Of a stretch of 64,000 nucleotides of DNA, positions 16,673-25,631 are shown one piece after another (position 1 is the stretch's first letter; each line of letters starts with the position of its first letter). Both the position numbers and the translations under genes were made by a program. Source of the stretch: a bacterium. Lineage in GTDB: Bacteria > CLD3 > SB21. The stretch is taken from the NCBI GenBank assembly GCA_008933615.1, contig WBUR01000014.1, positions 1 to 64,000 on the forward strand, given 5' to 3'. The notes beneath the pieces were generated by a model. It was not told the origin of the DNA. It searched no databases and worked only from the letters and a program-made list of their open reading frames with translations.

Positions 16673-18040
16673 ATGAAGGATAAAATTTACATTGCCAACG
16701 GCCAGGGGTTCTGGGGCGACAGTATTGATGCGCCGGTTCAGCTGGTCAATGGCGGAAAACTGGACTATCTGACGCTGGACTATCTTGCCGAAGTCACAAT
16801 GTCGATCATGCAGAGACAGAAACTAAAAAAACCTGATCTTGGCTATGCCACCGACTTCGTTCAATTGATCGAACGTATTCTCCCGACGATCATGGATAAG
16901 AACATCAAGGTTATCGCCAATGCCGGCGGCGTGAATCCTGAAGCGTGCCGTGCGGCGGTTTTTAACGTTGCGAAAAAACTGGGAATCAAAGGCCTCAAGA
17001 TAGGCGTCGTCCATGGGGATAATATTCTCGATCGTATCAAAGAATTTGAATCGCAGAAAATCACCATGAATAGCATGGACAGCGGCGAGAGTTTGTATGA
17101 CCTGATGAAACAGGGGAATGATATTCTCAGTGCGAATGTATATATCAGTTCAAAACCTCTGGCCGACGCGCTGGCGCAAGGCGCGCAAATCATTATTGCC
17201 GGACGCACCACAGATACAGGTTTGGCCATGGCGCCGATGGTGCATGAATTCGGCTGGGCATGGGACGATTGGAATAAACTTGCGGCGGGAACCGTCGCAG
17301 GACATATCATCGAATGCGGCGCGCAATGCACCGGCGGCAATTTCACGCGTTGGCGCGATGTTCCCGACCTGTGGAACGTCGGTTACCCGGTAGTAGAAGC
17401 GCATCCGGACGGAACGTTCTTCGTCACCAAACACGAAAACACCGGCGGCCTTGTGACGGTGGATACTGTTTCCGAACAACTGGTGTATGAAATGGGCGAT
17501 CCTAATAATTATATTACTCCCGATGTGATAGCGGATTTTACATCGATCCGGCTGGAACAGGCAGGGCCTCACCGCGTAAAAGTCTTTGACGTCAAAGGCA
17601 AACCGTCGACTGAATTTTTCAAGGTTAGCGCAAGTTATCTTAAGGGATACAAAGCTTCCGGGCAACTGACTGTTTCCGGGCCGGATGCGTATGATAAAGC
17701 AAACCTGTGCGGAGAAATGTTATGGAAACGCCTCGCGCGCACGGGAATGACGTATGAAGAAACCAATACAGAATTTCTTGGGATCAATAGTTGTCATGAA
17801 GGCATCGTATCGGTTCCTTCGCAAATCAATGAAGTAGTTCTACGTGTTGGAGTAAAAGATAAAGATCAGAAAAAAGTGGACCGTTTCGGAAAAGAAATTG
17901 CGCCATTGGTCACGAGCGGGCCTCCGGGCGTGACCGGATTTGCGGGCGGGCGTCCGAAACCGCAGGAAATCGTCGCGTTCTTTCCGACGCTCATTCCAAA
18001 GAAACTTATTCAAACTTCAGTGAACGTCGAAGAAGTTTAA
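16673..18040 (+). CDS. AtuA-family protein, main domain (DUF1446)
   Basis: 455 residues. Shows the N-terminal family signature ANGQGFWGDSIDAPVQL, IIAGRTTDTGLAMAPMVHEF and GHIIECGAQCTGGN typical of AtuA-related proteins (first described in acyclic terpene catabolism of Pseudomonas). The C-terminal module normally fused to it is absent; a free-standing version is encoded 5.6 kb upstream at 10755-11087. The exact reaction is not established. GGAG sits five bases before the ATG. No terpene or leucine catabolic genes are visible nearby, so the substrate here is unknown. Confidence 0.88.
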   Translation: MKDKIYIANGQGFWGDSIDAPVQLVNGGKLDYLTLDYLAEVTMSIMQRQKLKKPDLGYATDFVQLIERILPTIMDKNIKVIANAGGVNPEACRAAVFNVAKKLGIKGLKIGVVHGDNILDRIKEFESQKITMNSMDSGESLYDLMKQGNDILSANVYISSKPLADALAQGAQIIIAGRTTDTGLAMAPMVHEFGWAWDDWNKLAAGTVAGHIIECGAQCTGGNFTRWRDVPDLWNVGYPVVEAHPDGTFFVTKHENTGGLVTVDTVSEQLVYEMGDPNNYITPDVIADFTSIRLEQAGPHRVKVFDVKGKPSTEFFKVSASYLKGYKASGQLTVSGPDAYDKANLCGEMLWKRLARTGMTYEETNTEFLGINSCHEGIVSVPSQINEVVLRVGVKDKDQKKVDRFGKEIAPLVTSGPPGVTGFAGGRPKPQEIVAFFPTLIPKKLIQTSVNVEEV

Positions 18041-18052
18041 TAACACTTTCAG

Positions 18053-18080
18053 CCGCATCGATGCGGACATTTATTTTTTT
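18053..18080 (+). terminator. Weak hairpin terminator after the AtuA gene
   Basis: CCGCATCGATGCGG (18053-18066, 5-bp stem with TCGA loop) is followed within a few bases by TTTATTTTTTT. A second small hairpin, GAAGAC/GTCTTC (18081-18097), sits in the leader of the next gene. Confidence 0.45.
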
Positions 18081-18119
18081 GAAGACACTGCGTCTTCGTT
18101 GTTCCGTGATAAAAACATT

Positions 18120-19862
18120 ATGAAAAAAATTCTATATATCGAAGATGATCCCGTATCTATGGTGCTCATAACCAAGATCGTAGAAAAGATGGGCCATCAG
18201 ATTATTCCTGCGCTTAACAGCGAAGAAGGTATCGCCAAGGCCTATGCGTATAAACCTGATCTTATTCTCATGGATATCTTTCTGCCCGGTGTTGACGGTC
18301 TTGAGACTACGATGCACATCCGCAGTTCCGATAAACTCAGCCACATTCCGGTGATTGCGATCACTGCCGGACAAAGCCCAGGCGATCAGGAGTTGGCCAT
18401 GGCCGCCGGATGCGACGGCTTTCTAAAGAAACCGGTTGACGTGAATCGTTTTGTCAATTATATCACGGAACATCTTGAAGGAAAAGTGCAAATTCGCAAC
18501 AAATTCGATCCGCAGGAAGAAAATATCGGATTAAAAAAATTCTCCCATCGGCTCGTTCAGCGGCTAACGAATAAGATCCACGAACTCTCTCACGCCAATG
18601 CTGAACTGGAAATAGCTAACCGGACGCTGGACAAATTGGTTAAGGACGTTCGCGATAACAATTCAGATTTGTTGCAATTTAATTATGCGGCCAATCAAAT
18701 CCTGACCCTGTCGGCGCGTGAAAAAGTATATCAATATCTCCCTAATCTCATATGCGATCAGCTTAACATGCTCAGCGCGGCGGTATACGTGGTTAACGAA
18801 AGACACATGACTTTGGACATCTATTCGCATTCCCATGTGAAAACGCACCCCGATTCCGATCATATCAGTTTTATTCATCCTCCGTTTTTCGATATTGTCT
18901 ACTATCAGGAACCTTACTTGTTTGACAAGCACTGGAGCCAGGCCGCACAAAAAGTGGATGAATTGATGATCGGTAAACTCGCGCCGATCAAGGAAGCTTT
19001 TCAATCTCAGGCCGTTTATTTTTTGCCGATCATCGGCCGTCCCGCAGGACACAACGGTTTCGACTGCCAAAATCAGGATTGTCAGGCTTTTTCCAACCAG
19101 GATTTGAATTGGTGGAATAAACAAATTCATAACCTGGACCGGCAAGGTTTGTATTTTGAAACCCAACTTAAGCAGATAAGCGAATTCTATTTTAATTGCT
19201 GCCTCTACCGGCTTAAGGGTGTACTGGTTCTCGGTATCCAAGATGATCGGCTGGATGAAACGTTTCGCCAGATAGTTCAGTCGTTTGTGCGAACGGTCGG
19301 GTTAACGATTGAAAATATCCAATTATACGACGATGTAAAGGATTCTTATCTGCAAGCCGAGAAGCAGGCAGTTACAGACGGGCTTACCGGGGTATTTAAT
19401 TACCGTTATTTCCAACACCAGCTTGAGCGAGAGATCAAACGCTCCAAGCGCCATTGGGCAAAGGCGTCTCTGATCATGATGGATATTGACTTTTTTAAGT
19501 CTTACAACGACCAGAACGGGCACCCGGCAGGCGATCAGGTGCTTAAGCGGCTTGCGGAAATTCTCAATTCCTGCATTCGCACCAGCGACATCCTGGCGCG
19601 CTATGGGGGCGAGGAATTCTCTCTCATTTTGCCGGAAACACCTAAACCGTCAGCCATTAAATTGGCCGAAAAAATTCGTGCGCTTATTCAGGAAGAAATT
19701 TTTCCACACGAAAAAACTCAGCCAAACGGCGATCTGACAGTTAGCCTGGGTGTGGCAACATTCCCGGACGATGCGCAAACATGGGATGAACTTGTTCAAA
19801 AGGCAGATGAACAATTATACGTTTCTAAACACACCGGCAGAAACAAGGTATCTGTTATATAG
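18120..19862 (+). CDS. Response regulator with diguanylate cyclase output
   Basis: 580 residues from the ATG at 18120. The receiver domain (1-120) has the phospho-acceptor Asp52 (LILMDIFLPG). A helical linker (about 140-185) and a GAF-like middle region with a Cys-containing loop (GFDCQNQDCQAF) follow. The C-terminal GGDEF domain has an intact active site GGEEF (496-500) and the inhibitory site RxxD (RTSD) five residues before it, so it should make cyclic-di-GMP with product inhibition. The cognate kinase is not in the window. A second cyclase with the same motifs is encoded at 25632-26804. Confidence 0.92.
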   Translation: MKKILYIEDDPVSMVLITKIVEKMGHQIIPALNSEEGIAKAYAYKPDLILMDIFLPGVDGLETTMHIRSSDKLSHIPVIAITAGQSPGDQELAMAAGCDGFLKKPVDVNRFVNYITEHLEGKVQIRNKFDPQEENIGLKKFSHRLVQRLTNKIHELSHANAELEIANRTLDKLVKDVRDNNSDLLQFNYAANQILTLSAREKVYQYLPNLICDQLNMLSAAVYVVNERHMTLDIYSHSHVKTHPDSDHISFIHPPFFDIVYYQEPYLFDKHWSQAAQKVDELMIGKLAPIKEAFQSQAVYFLPIIGRPAGHNGFDCQNQDCQAFSNQDLNWWNKQIHNLDRQGLYFETQLKQISEFYFNCCLYRLKGVLVLGIQDDRLDETFRQIVQSFVRTVGLTIENIQLYDDVKDSYLQAEKQAVTDGLTGVFNYRYFQHQLEREIKRSKRHWAKASLIMMDIDFFKSYNDQNGHPAGDQVLKRLAEILNSCIRTSDILARYGGEEFSLILPETPKPSAIKLAEKIRALIQEEIFPHEKTQPNGDLTVSLGVATFPDDAQTWDELVQKADEQLYVSKHTGRNKVSVI

Positions 19863-19964
19863 CCGATACAGTCATAAAAAGCGATAGCTAAACCATCATA
19901 GACTTCATCTACGCCGTACTGCCATAACAAAAACCAGATTTTTAAAGAAATAAATTTGAAAGAA

Positions 19965-20010
19965 TTGACTATTCAAACTACTTGAATTATAGACTTTAAT
20001 TCATTATATT
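19965..20010 (+). promoter_or_regulatory. Two overlapping promoter candidates
   Basis: TTGACT (19965-19970), 17 bp, TATAGA (19988-19993); and TTGAAT (19982-19987), 17 bp, TATATT (20005-20010). Both precede the unknown membrane protein gene at 20060. Confidence 0.55.
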
Positions 20011-20059
20011 TAACCTGCATTTTTCGCTAATTTATGTGTGAATAACCTGAGGGTGGATT

Positions 20060-21037
20060 ATGAATAAAGAAGAAAAACCACAGCATTTTCCTGACGACAG
20101 TGAAGATCTGGTAGAAACGCCACTTTTTGTTCGGCCCAAAGAATGGTGGCGCGCAAAAAAGGAAAGTCTGGATCTTTGGGGTTTTGAGAAGTATTTAGGA
20201 TGCGATAATACTGCGTTTAAATCTGCTCTTTCAGGTTATAAAAACCTTCTTCAGGAAATCGAGCATGAATATAAAGAAACAACCAAATCGATCAATATTT
20301 CGCCTGAAGAACTGGAAGAAGCGAAAAAGAACCGCGATCAAATGCTGTTGGACGCCAAACGGGATTTTGTCTACCGCATGCCTGAAAATTACCGCATTTG
20401 GTTTAAGAAGAAGAAGATTTTCCGCTCATGGCGTTTTGCGCCTGAAAGCTGGGGATTCGAAGAATCGCGATATTGGGGAAGCCGCTCCGGTATGACGATG
20501 CGTGAACGCCGCGTTTTGTTAGGTGTATTCGTGTTAGGCGGTTTAGCGTTAGGTTTCTGGCTTTACAAAATTTTTACTTTTGAGTATGAGAACCCTCTCG
20601 AAAAATCTTCTCCGGCTGTATTTAACATAGAACGCGATACTACGCACAACGTAGACTCTCTTGCCCGCGCGCGTATTTTGGAGGAGCAACGCGCAGAGGA
20701 ACAAAAGCGGCAAAAGAAATTTATAGCCGAGCGAAACAACCGTATTATCAATGATGTAAATTCAGGATTTTATATTACCAATTCCGACAATATGCGCGCG
20801 GAAGTAAAACTGCTGATGGAAATATATTACGAGAACGTGAATAAGAAAACTTTGTACGGCATCAGCAATGAAGCTTTGTATACATCGTTGGAACTCATCT
20901 CCCGTAATAACCCGACGGTGGTAACGAAAAAAGGAAATTATGGGATACCGTTACAATGGAAGCCCAATACAAAAATAAAATTGACTTGGGCTGAAATCAC
21001 TGCCGGCTTGGATGTTCAAACTAATATTAAACCATAA
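20060..21037 (+). CDS. Unknown single-pass membrane protein
   Basis: 325 residues. The first 150 are hydrophilic, Trp-rich and positively charged (EWWRAKKESLDLWGFEKYL; YRIWFKKKKIFRSWRF). One strong membrane segment (about 152-172, LLGVFVLGGLALGFWLYKIF) follows, then a coiled-coil-like stretch (RARILEEQRAEEQKRQKKF) and a C-terminal domain of about 110 residues. The positive-inside rule suggests a cytoplasmic N-terminus and a periplasmic C-terminus. No family recognised. It has its own promoter region and a ribosome site GAGGGTGG. Confidence 0.78.
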   Translation: MNKEEKPQHFPDDSEDLVETPLFVRPKEWWRAKKESLDLWGFEKYLGCDNTAFKSALSGYKNLLQEIEHEYKETTKSINISPEELEEAKKNRDQMLLDAKRDFVYRMPENYRIWFKKKKIFRSWRFAPESWGFEESRYWGSRSGMTMRERRVLLGVFVLGGLALGFWLYKIFTFEYENPLEKSSPAVFNIERDTTHNVDSLARARILEEQRAEEQKRQKKFIAERNNRIINDVNSGFYITNSDNMRAEVKLLMEIYYENVNKKTLYGISNEALYTSLELISRNNPTVVTKKGNYGIPLQWKPNTKIKLTWAEITAGLDVQTNIKP

Positions 21038-21094
21038 CCTCCGCTTTTTGACTGCTTTTATCTGCCTTTTTTTATTCTTAGTTAAGGAATAGGA

Positions 21095-23053
21095 ATGACG
21101 CCTTTTACTCTAGGTGACAAGAAAATTTTTTACTATACAGAAAACCCCGATAAGGTACGTGGGCAAATAGATGGCAAGCCGTTTCATTATAACGGCGAAC
21201 CGCTTGTGTTCGGCGTCAGCACGGATACGATTATCAACGGCGCAGCCTGTACGCTCGGTTATACGGAAGACATTCTGGGTCCGCATTTTTTAGTCGGTAA
21301 AGGCGACCTTATTGGAGAGAATGACATTGCCAATGGAAATTTTGCAGTGGTGGTTGGCGGAGAAAGCTACGGCAGCGGATCGTCGCGGGAAGTTGCAGTC
21401 GTTGCGCATCGCGGAGCAGGTATTCGATTGGTTGTCGCGAAGAGTCTTGAACGGATATTTAGAGAAAATATGACATTCGACCGTCTGTATTTTACTACAG
21501 ATTTTACGGTCTTAGATCAATTGCACGCCGGAAAGACAATTGATCTCGATGAGTTGATGCAAAACCTCTCGCCATTGTACAAAGCGGTGTTCTTCGGAGG
21601 CGGTTTATTGGAATTCGGTAAAAAAATTGTTTCCGGCAACGCTACGTTACCTTACACTGAATCCGGACGTAAAAAGAAACCGATGACTATCGCCGAAAAA
21701 ATACTTTCTGCAAAAGCGGTGGTTATGGAAAAGTCTGATCGCAAAGGCTTGTCGTTTGTAGAACCCGGCGAACAGCTTTTTGTTAACGCCGACTTTTTGG
21801 GAATGCATGAATATACCGGAGGACATGTGCGCAGTCTTTTTTCAAAAGCATTCGGCAATACGACGATTCATTCCGGTACCACCGTACGTGGATTTAATGA
21901 CCATTTCGTACTTATCGGTCATGATGATGTACCCGGCGATGTGAAGAAAAAACGTTTCCTCTCCGCTCAGGAACTTGCCAAGGAATTGACGTTATTTTGC
22001 AAGGAAAAAAATATTCCCATGCATGGCCCCGGCGGCACCATGCCCGCCGGCGTTTGTCATCGTCTTGTTGTGGAAAGTTATGCAAAACCGGGTGATGTGA
22101 TTGCTTTGACTGACTCACACACGCCGACCGCCGGTGTGATGAATTGCTTCGCATATGGACTTGGCTCGACAGCCATTGCTATGGGACTTGGAACCGGCAT
22201 GATTCCGGTTACTGTCCCGAAAACGGTTCGCATCTGGATAGAAGGTGAAGATCCTCTGCACCTCGTGACTCCAAAAGATCTTATTTTGCATATTATAGGC
22301 GACCCTTATTTCCGTGAACAAAAATGGAAAATTAATCCGGGCGATACGGTGATTATGCAATTTGGCGGGCCGGCTCTGGAGCATTTTACTGTAGATGAAT
22401 TATCCGTTTTAACCAATATGACGGTGGAAGGCAGTGCAACAACAGGTGTGGTCGAGCCGTGCGAACCCGTAATAAAATTTCTGGTTGAAAAACGCGGAAT
22501 GCCGGAGTCGGAAGTTCGAGATATGATGGTGTATCCTGACGAAAACGCTCATTACGAATCCGTTTATAAGGTCAACATAGCCGACATTCCAGTAACGGTA
22601 GCGACTCCCGGCGACAGCCGAAACCGCAAGCCGATAACACAGGTTAAAGGAACGAAAATCGACAACGTGGTTATTGTATCATGTACGGGTGCGTCGTTAG
22701 AAGATCTCCGCCAGGTCGCGTTTGCGGTTCGCGGACGGAAAAAGCTCGACCGTATTCATATGGTCGTAACGCCGAGCAGCCAACAGGTGTATGACGATGC
22801 AAAAGAGGAAGGTCTTTTGAATTTGTTTGAAAAATTTGGCGCCGTCATTACCGAACCCGGCTGCGGTTCATGCATAGGCAACGGCCCGGGTATTTCAATA
22901 AACGGTTCCGTGACAGCTTCAACCAGTAACCGAAATTTCAGCGGGCGCATGGGTGGGAGCGGCGACGTGTTCCTTGTCTCCCCCTTTGTTGCGGGCATCG
23001 CGGCGTGCACGGGTGAACTGACCGATCCGCGAGGCTGGGAAATCGTCAATTAA
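21095..23053 (+). CDS. Aconitase-superfamily hydratase, swivel domain first (LeuD-LeuC-like fusion)
   Basis: 652 residues. The N-terminal part (about 1-190) is the swivel domain that is LeuD or aconitase domain 4, recognised by GGESYGSGSSREVAVVA. The remainder is the catalytic part with DSHTPTAG and the three [4Fe-4S] Cys: Cys530 (VSCTGAS), Cys590 and Cys593 (CGSC). Most aconitases place the swivel domain last; aconitase B also has it earlier. The substrate could be isopropylmalate, citrate, methylcitrate or homocitrate; no leu genes flank it. The active-site text SCTGAS replaces the common SCTNS. It is followed by the metK promoter. Confidence 0.88.
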   Translation: MTPFTLGDKKIFYYTENPDKVRGQIDGKPFHYNGEPLVFGVSTDTIINGAACTLGYTEDILGPHFLVGKGDLIGENDIANGNFAVVVGGESYGSGSSREVAVVAHRGAGIRLVVAKSLERIFRENMTFDRLYFTTDFTVLDQLHAGKTIDLDELMQNLSPLYKAVFFGGGLLEFGKKIVSGNATLPYTESGRKKKPMTIAEKILSAKAVVMEKSDRKGLSFVEPGEQLFVNADFLGMHEYTGGHVRSLFSKAFGNTTIHSGTTVRGFNDHFVLIGHDDVPGDVKKKRFLSAQELAKELTLFCKEKNIPMHGPGGTMPAGVCHRLVVESYAKPGDVIALTDSHTPTAGVMNCFAYGLGSTAIAMGLGTGMIPVTVPKTVRIWIEGEDPLHLVTPKDLILHIIGDPYFREQKWKINPGDTVIMQFGGPALEHFTVDELSVLTNMTVEGSATTGVVEPCEPVIKFLVEKRGMPESEVRDMMVYPDENAHYESVYKVNIADIPVTVATPGDSRNRKPITQVKGTKIDNVVIVSCTGASLEDLRQVAFAVRGRKKLDRIHMVVTPSSQQVYDDAKEEGLLNLFEKFGAVITEPGCGSCIGNGPGISINGSVTASTSNRNFSGRMGGSGDVFLVSPFVAGIAACTGELTDPRGWEIVN

Positions 23054-23056
23054 TAC

Positions 23057-23085
23057 TTGACAGGCCATAAGTTTTTCTTTATATT
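23057..23085 (+). promoter_or_regulatory. metK promoter
   Basis: Perfect TTGACA (23057-23062), 17 bp, TATATT (23080-23085), about 40 bp upstream of the riboswitch aptamer. Confidence 0.75.
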
Positions 23086-23124
23086 TCGCGCACGAAAATT
23101 GATCGTTATTTGACATAGTATCAC

Positions 23125-23299
23125 ATCTTATCAAGAGCGGGCGAGTGACAGGCACGATGAACCCGCAGCAACCGTTTCCGTTTCGGCGGAGGGTCGAGGT
23201 GCTAATTCCTGTCCCGGATATACCATTGGGTTCGGGAGAAGATGAGATAAGCTTAATTGTTATCTTACCTCTTCTTTAATCTAAATGAAGAGGTTTTTT
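23125..23299 (+). promoter_or_regulatory. SAM-I (S-box) riboswitch with terminator
   Basis: The aptamer spans 23125-23248. P1 is formed by ATCTTATC (23125-23132) and GATGAGAT (23241-23248). Conserved S-box blocks are present: TCAAGAGCGG, GATGAACCC, GCAACC and AGGTGCTAATTCC. The terminator ACCTCTTC (23267-23274) / GAAGAGGT (23287-23294) with a T-run follows. The alternative antiterminator pairs GAAGA (23238-23242) with TCTTC (23270-23274) and AGATAA (23245-23250) with TTATCT (23260-23265), which is exclusive with P1. SAM binding should therefore stop metK transcription. Confidence 0.93.
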
Positions 23300-23343
23300 A
23301 TTTATATGCATTTTCATGATCATCTAATATAAAAGGAGATATT

Positions 23344-24600
23344 ATGTCACGTTATTTGTTTACGTCGGAATCCGTCTCAGAATGCCATCCTGATAAAGTT
23401 GCCGATCAGATTTCCGATGCTCTTATTGACAACTTCTTAGCGTTTGACTCAACCTCAAAAGTAGCCTGCGAAACGCTTGTAACTACGGGTCAGGTTGTAC
23501 TTGCCGGCGAGGTAAAATCCAAAGCGTATTTGGACGTTCAGGAAATTGCGCGGCAGGTCATTCGTAAAATAGGTTATACGAAGAGCGAATATATGTTTGA
23601 AGCTAATTCTTGCGGAATATTATCAGCTATACACGAGCAGTCATCCGATATTAACCAAGGCGTTGTGCGCAAAAAGAAAGAAGAGCAGGGAGCCGGAGAT
23701 CAAGGAATGATGTTTGGATATGCGGTCAATGAAACCGACGATTATATGCCTTTGCCTCTGGACCTCGCGCATACGATACTGATTGAACTGGCAGAGTTAA
23801 GACGTGAACATCATCAAATAAAATATTTGCGCCCGGATTCGAAAAGCCAGGTAACACTGGAGTATGACGAAAATAACCGCCCGGTGCGGATTGATACTAT
23901 TGTTGTTTCGACGCAACACGATGATTTCGACTCAGAATCCAACATGCAGAAGAAAATTCATGATGATATCGTACATATTTTAATTCCGCGTGTGAAAGGG
24001 AAGTATTCTAAATTTGATCATTTGTTTGATCATAAAATAAAATACCATATTAATCCAACCGGTAAATTCGTCATTGGCGGGCCGCACGGCGACACGGGAC
24101 TAACCGGGCGGAAAATAATCGTAGACACCTATGGCGGAAAAGGCGCACATGGCGGCGGCGCGTTCTCGGGTAAGGATCCTTCAAAAGTTGACCGCTCGGC
24201 CGCTTATGCCACACGGCACATTGCCAAAAATCTTGTTGCTGCGGGTGTATGTAATGAAGTCCTGGTACAGGTGTCCTATGCTATCGGAGTTGCCCGGCCG
24301 ATGGGCATTTATGTCAACACGTATGGCACAGCTAAAGTGAATATGAATGACAGCGATATTGCCAAAATTGTGGAAAACCTGTTCGATATGCGTCCGTATT
24401 TTATTGAACAGCGTTTGAAATTGCGCCAACCGATGTACAGTGAAACTGCTGCCTACGGACACATGGGCCGTAAAAACAAAACCGTCAGGAAAATATTTAC
24501 AACGCCCGACGGAAAGGTAAAGAAACTGAATGTTGAACTGTTTACTTGGGAGAAACTTGATTACGTATCAAAAGTCAAGAAAGCTTTTAAGTTGAAATAA
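23344..24600 (+). CDS. metK: S-adenosylmethionine synthetase
   Basis: 418 residues. Begins [19 protein letters not shown], with the ATP-binding His, and contains the signature [19 protein letters not shown]. Makes S-adenosylmethionine from methionine and ATP, cytoplasmic and essential for methylation. About 25-35 residues longer than the E. coli enzyme because of insertions in the middle (near residues 150-200). AAAGGAGA precedes the ATG. It is controlled by the SAM-I riboswitch directly upstream, and followed by a terminator. Confidence 0.97.
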   Translation: MSRYLFTSESVSECHPDKVADQISDALIDNFLAFDSTSKVACETLVTTGQVVLAGEVKSKAYLDVQEIARQVIRKIGYTKSEYMFEANSCGILSAIHEQSSDINQGVVRKKKEEQGAGDQGMMFGYAVNETDDYMPLPLDLAHTILIELAELRREHHQIKYLRPDSKSQVTLEYDENNRPVRIDTIVVSTQHDDFDSESNMQKKIHDDIVHILIPRVKGKYSKFDHLFDHKIKYHINPTGKFVIGGPHGDTGLTGRKIIVDTYGGKGAHGGGAFSGKDPSKVDRSAAYATRHIAKNLVAAGVCNEVLVQVSYAIGVARPMGIYVNTYGTAKVNMNDSDIAKIVENLFDMRPYFIEQRLKLRQPMYSETAAYGHMGRKNKTVRKIFTTPDGKVKKLNVELFTWEKLDYVSKVKKAFKLK

Positions 24601-24632
24601 GAAGATAAAGGGACAATATATTTTTTGTCATT

Positions 24633-24665
24633 AAAAAAGCCGTATGACTTGATCGTGCGGCTTTT
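24633..24665 (+). terminator. metK terminator
   Basis: AAAAGCCGTA and TGCGGCTTTT pair with one G-T wobble around a short loop, ending in a T-run just after metK. Confidence 0.75.
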
Positions 24666-24671
24666 ATTATC

Positions 24672-24825
24672 GTGCTTATCGGGTTGGCTCACAAATGGAA
24701 GAGAACCCTTCAGTCTGAGCAACGTCGAAGACTGATTTTACTAAACTTGGTCATGGTTCGACAAGCTTGTCCTGAGCCCCGCCAAAGGGCTCACCATGAC
24801 GTATGTGAGTAAACCCGATAAGCAC
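24672..24825. repeat. 154-bp fold-back element, copy 2
   Basis: Same length as copy 1 (10263-10416) with five base differences by eye. Its 22-nt inverted ends match at 20 of 22 positions, so this copy is slightly better preserved at the ends. It fills the gap between the metK terminator and the amidotransferase start. Confidence 0.8.
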
Positions 24826-24844
24826 ATTTATTATTGGGCATCTT

Positions 24845-25432
24845 ATGATCATCGTGATCGATAATTACGATTCTTTTACTTACAACCTTGTTCAGTATTT
24901 ACATGAGGCGGTTCTTGTGGCGGGACTCAACGATGAGGTGCGAGTTGTCCGTAACGATGAGGTGTCGATTGATGAATTGAGCGCGTTCCAGCCGACCAAA
25001 ATCGTCATTTCACCAGGTCCCGGGTACCCGGCGCAGGCCGGAATATCGAATGAAACGGTCAGGAAATATGCGAACCGTGTTCCAATCTTAGGCGTGTGCC
25101 TCGGACATCAATGCATGGGTGAAATATATGGTGGACGAATTGTTCGATCCGAGAAACCAACCCACGGAAAAACATCCCCGGTCTATCACGACGGGAAGAC
25201 CCTTTTCAGGGGATTACCCAGCCCTTTTGAAGCGACACGTTATCATTCGTTGATCGTGGATCGGAATTCTGTTACTGAAAATATTGAGATATCGGCATGG
25301 ACAAAAGACGGTCAGATTATGGGGCTTCGAATAAAAGATTCGTTCGCTGAGGGCGTTCAATTTCATCCGGAATCGATATTGACGACAGAAGGAAAAAAAA
25401 TAATAAAAAATTTTATTACAGGCGGTTATTAA
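24845..25432 (+). CDS. Class I glutamine amidotransferase (TrpG/PabA type)
   Basis: 195 residues, the usual size of the free-standing subunit. Opens with VIDNYDSFTYNLVQYL, and has the nucleophile Cys85 (GVCLGHQCMGE), His174 and Glu176 (FHPESIL). It supplies ammonia to anthranilate synthase (tryptophan) or aminodeoxychorismate synthase (folate). TrpG and PabA cannot be told apart from sequence alone, and one protein serves both in some bacteria. No trpE or pabB neighbour is present, unlike most such genes. Confidence 0.92.
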   Translation: MIIVIDNYDSFTYNLVQYLHEAVLVAGLNDEVRVVRNDEVSIDELSAFQPTKIVISPGPGYPAQAGISNETVRKYANRVPILGVCLGHQCMGEIYGGRIVRSEKPTHGKTSPVYHDGKTLFRGLPSPFEATRYHSLIVDRNSVTENIEISAWTKDGQIMGLRIKDSFAEGVQFHPESILTTEGKKIIKNFITGGY

Positions 25433-25443
25433 CGATTTTTTTC

Positions 25444-25472
25444 TTGCTTGTACGGGTTTTTTTCTTTATCAT
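25444..25472 (+). promoter_or_regulatory. tRNA-Lys promoter candidate
   Basis: TTGCTT (25444-25449), 17 bp, TATCAT (25467-25472), 27 bp before the tRNA. Confidence 0.5.
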
Positions 25473-25499
25473 GGCTTCGCTTTGAAAGAAGCAGTGGTC

Positions 25500-25572
25500 G
25501 AGCTAGTAGCTCAGCTGGTAGAGCAGCGCCCTTTTAAGGCGAAGGTCGTAGGTTCGATCCCTACCTGGCTCA
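25500..25572 (+). tRNA. tRNA-Lys (anticodon TTT)
   Basis: 73 nt cloverleaf. Acceptor GAGCTAG/CTGGCTC has one G-T pair. The D-arm starts GCTC, and the anticodon loop CTTTTAA gives TTT. The T-arm is GTAGG-TTCGATC-CCTAC. The outermost anticodon-stem pair is G-A. The 3' CCA is not encoded. Confidence 0.95.
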
Positions 25573-25575
25573 CAA

Positions 25576-25613
25576 AAAAAATCCCGCAAACTGATGTTTC
25601 GCGGGATTTTTTT
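25576..25613 (+). terminator. Terminator after tRNA-Lys
   Basis: ATCCCGC / GCGGGAT stem flanked by an A-run on the left and a T-run on the right, just after the tRNA. It could also serve the convergent diguanylate cyclase gene. Confidence 0.8.
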
Positions 25614-25631
25614 GTTCTATCCGGAAAAATA

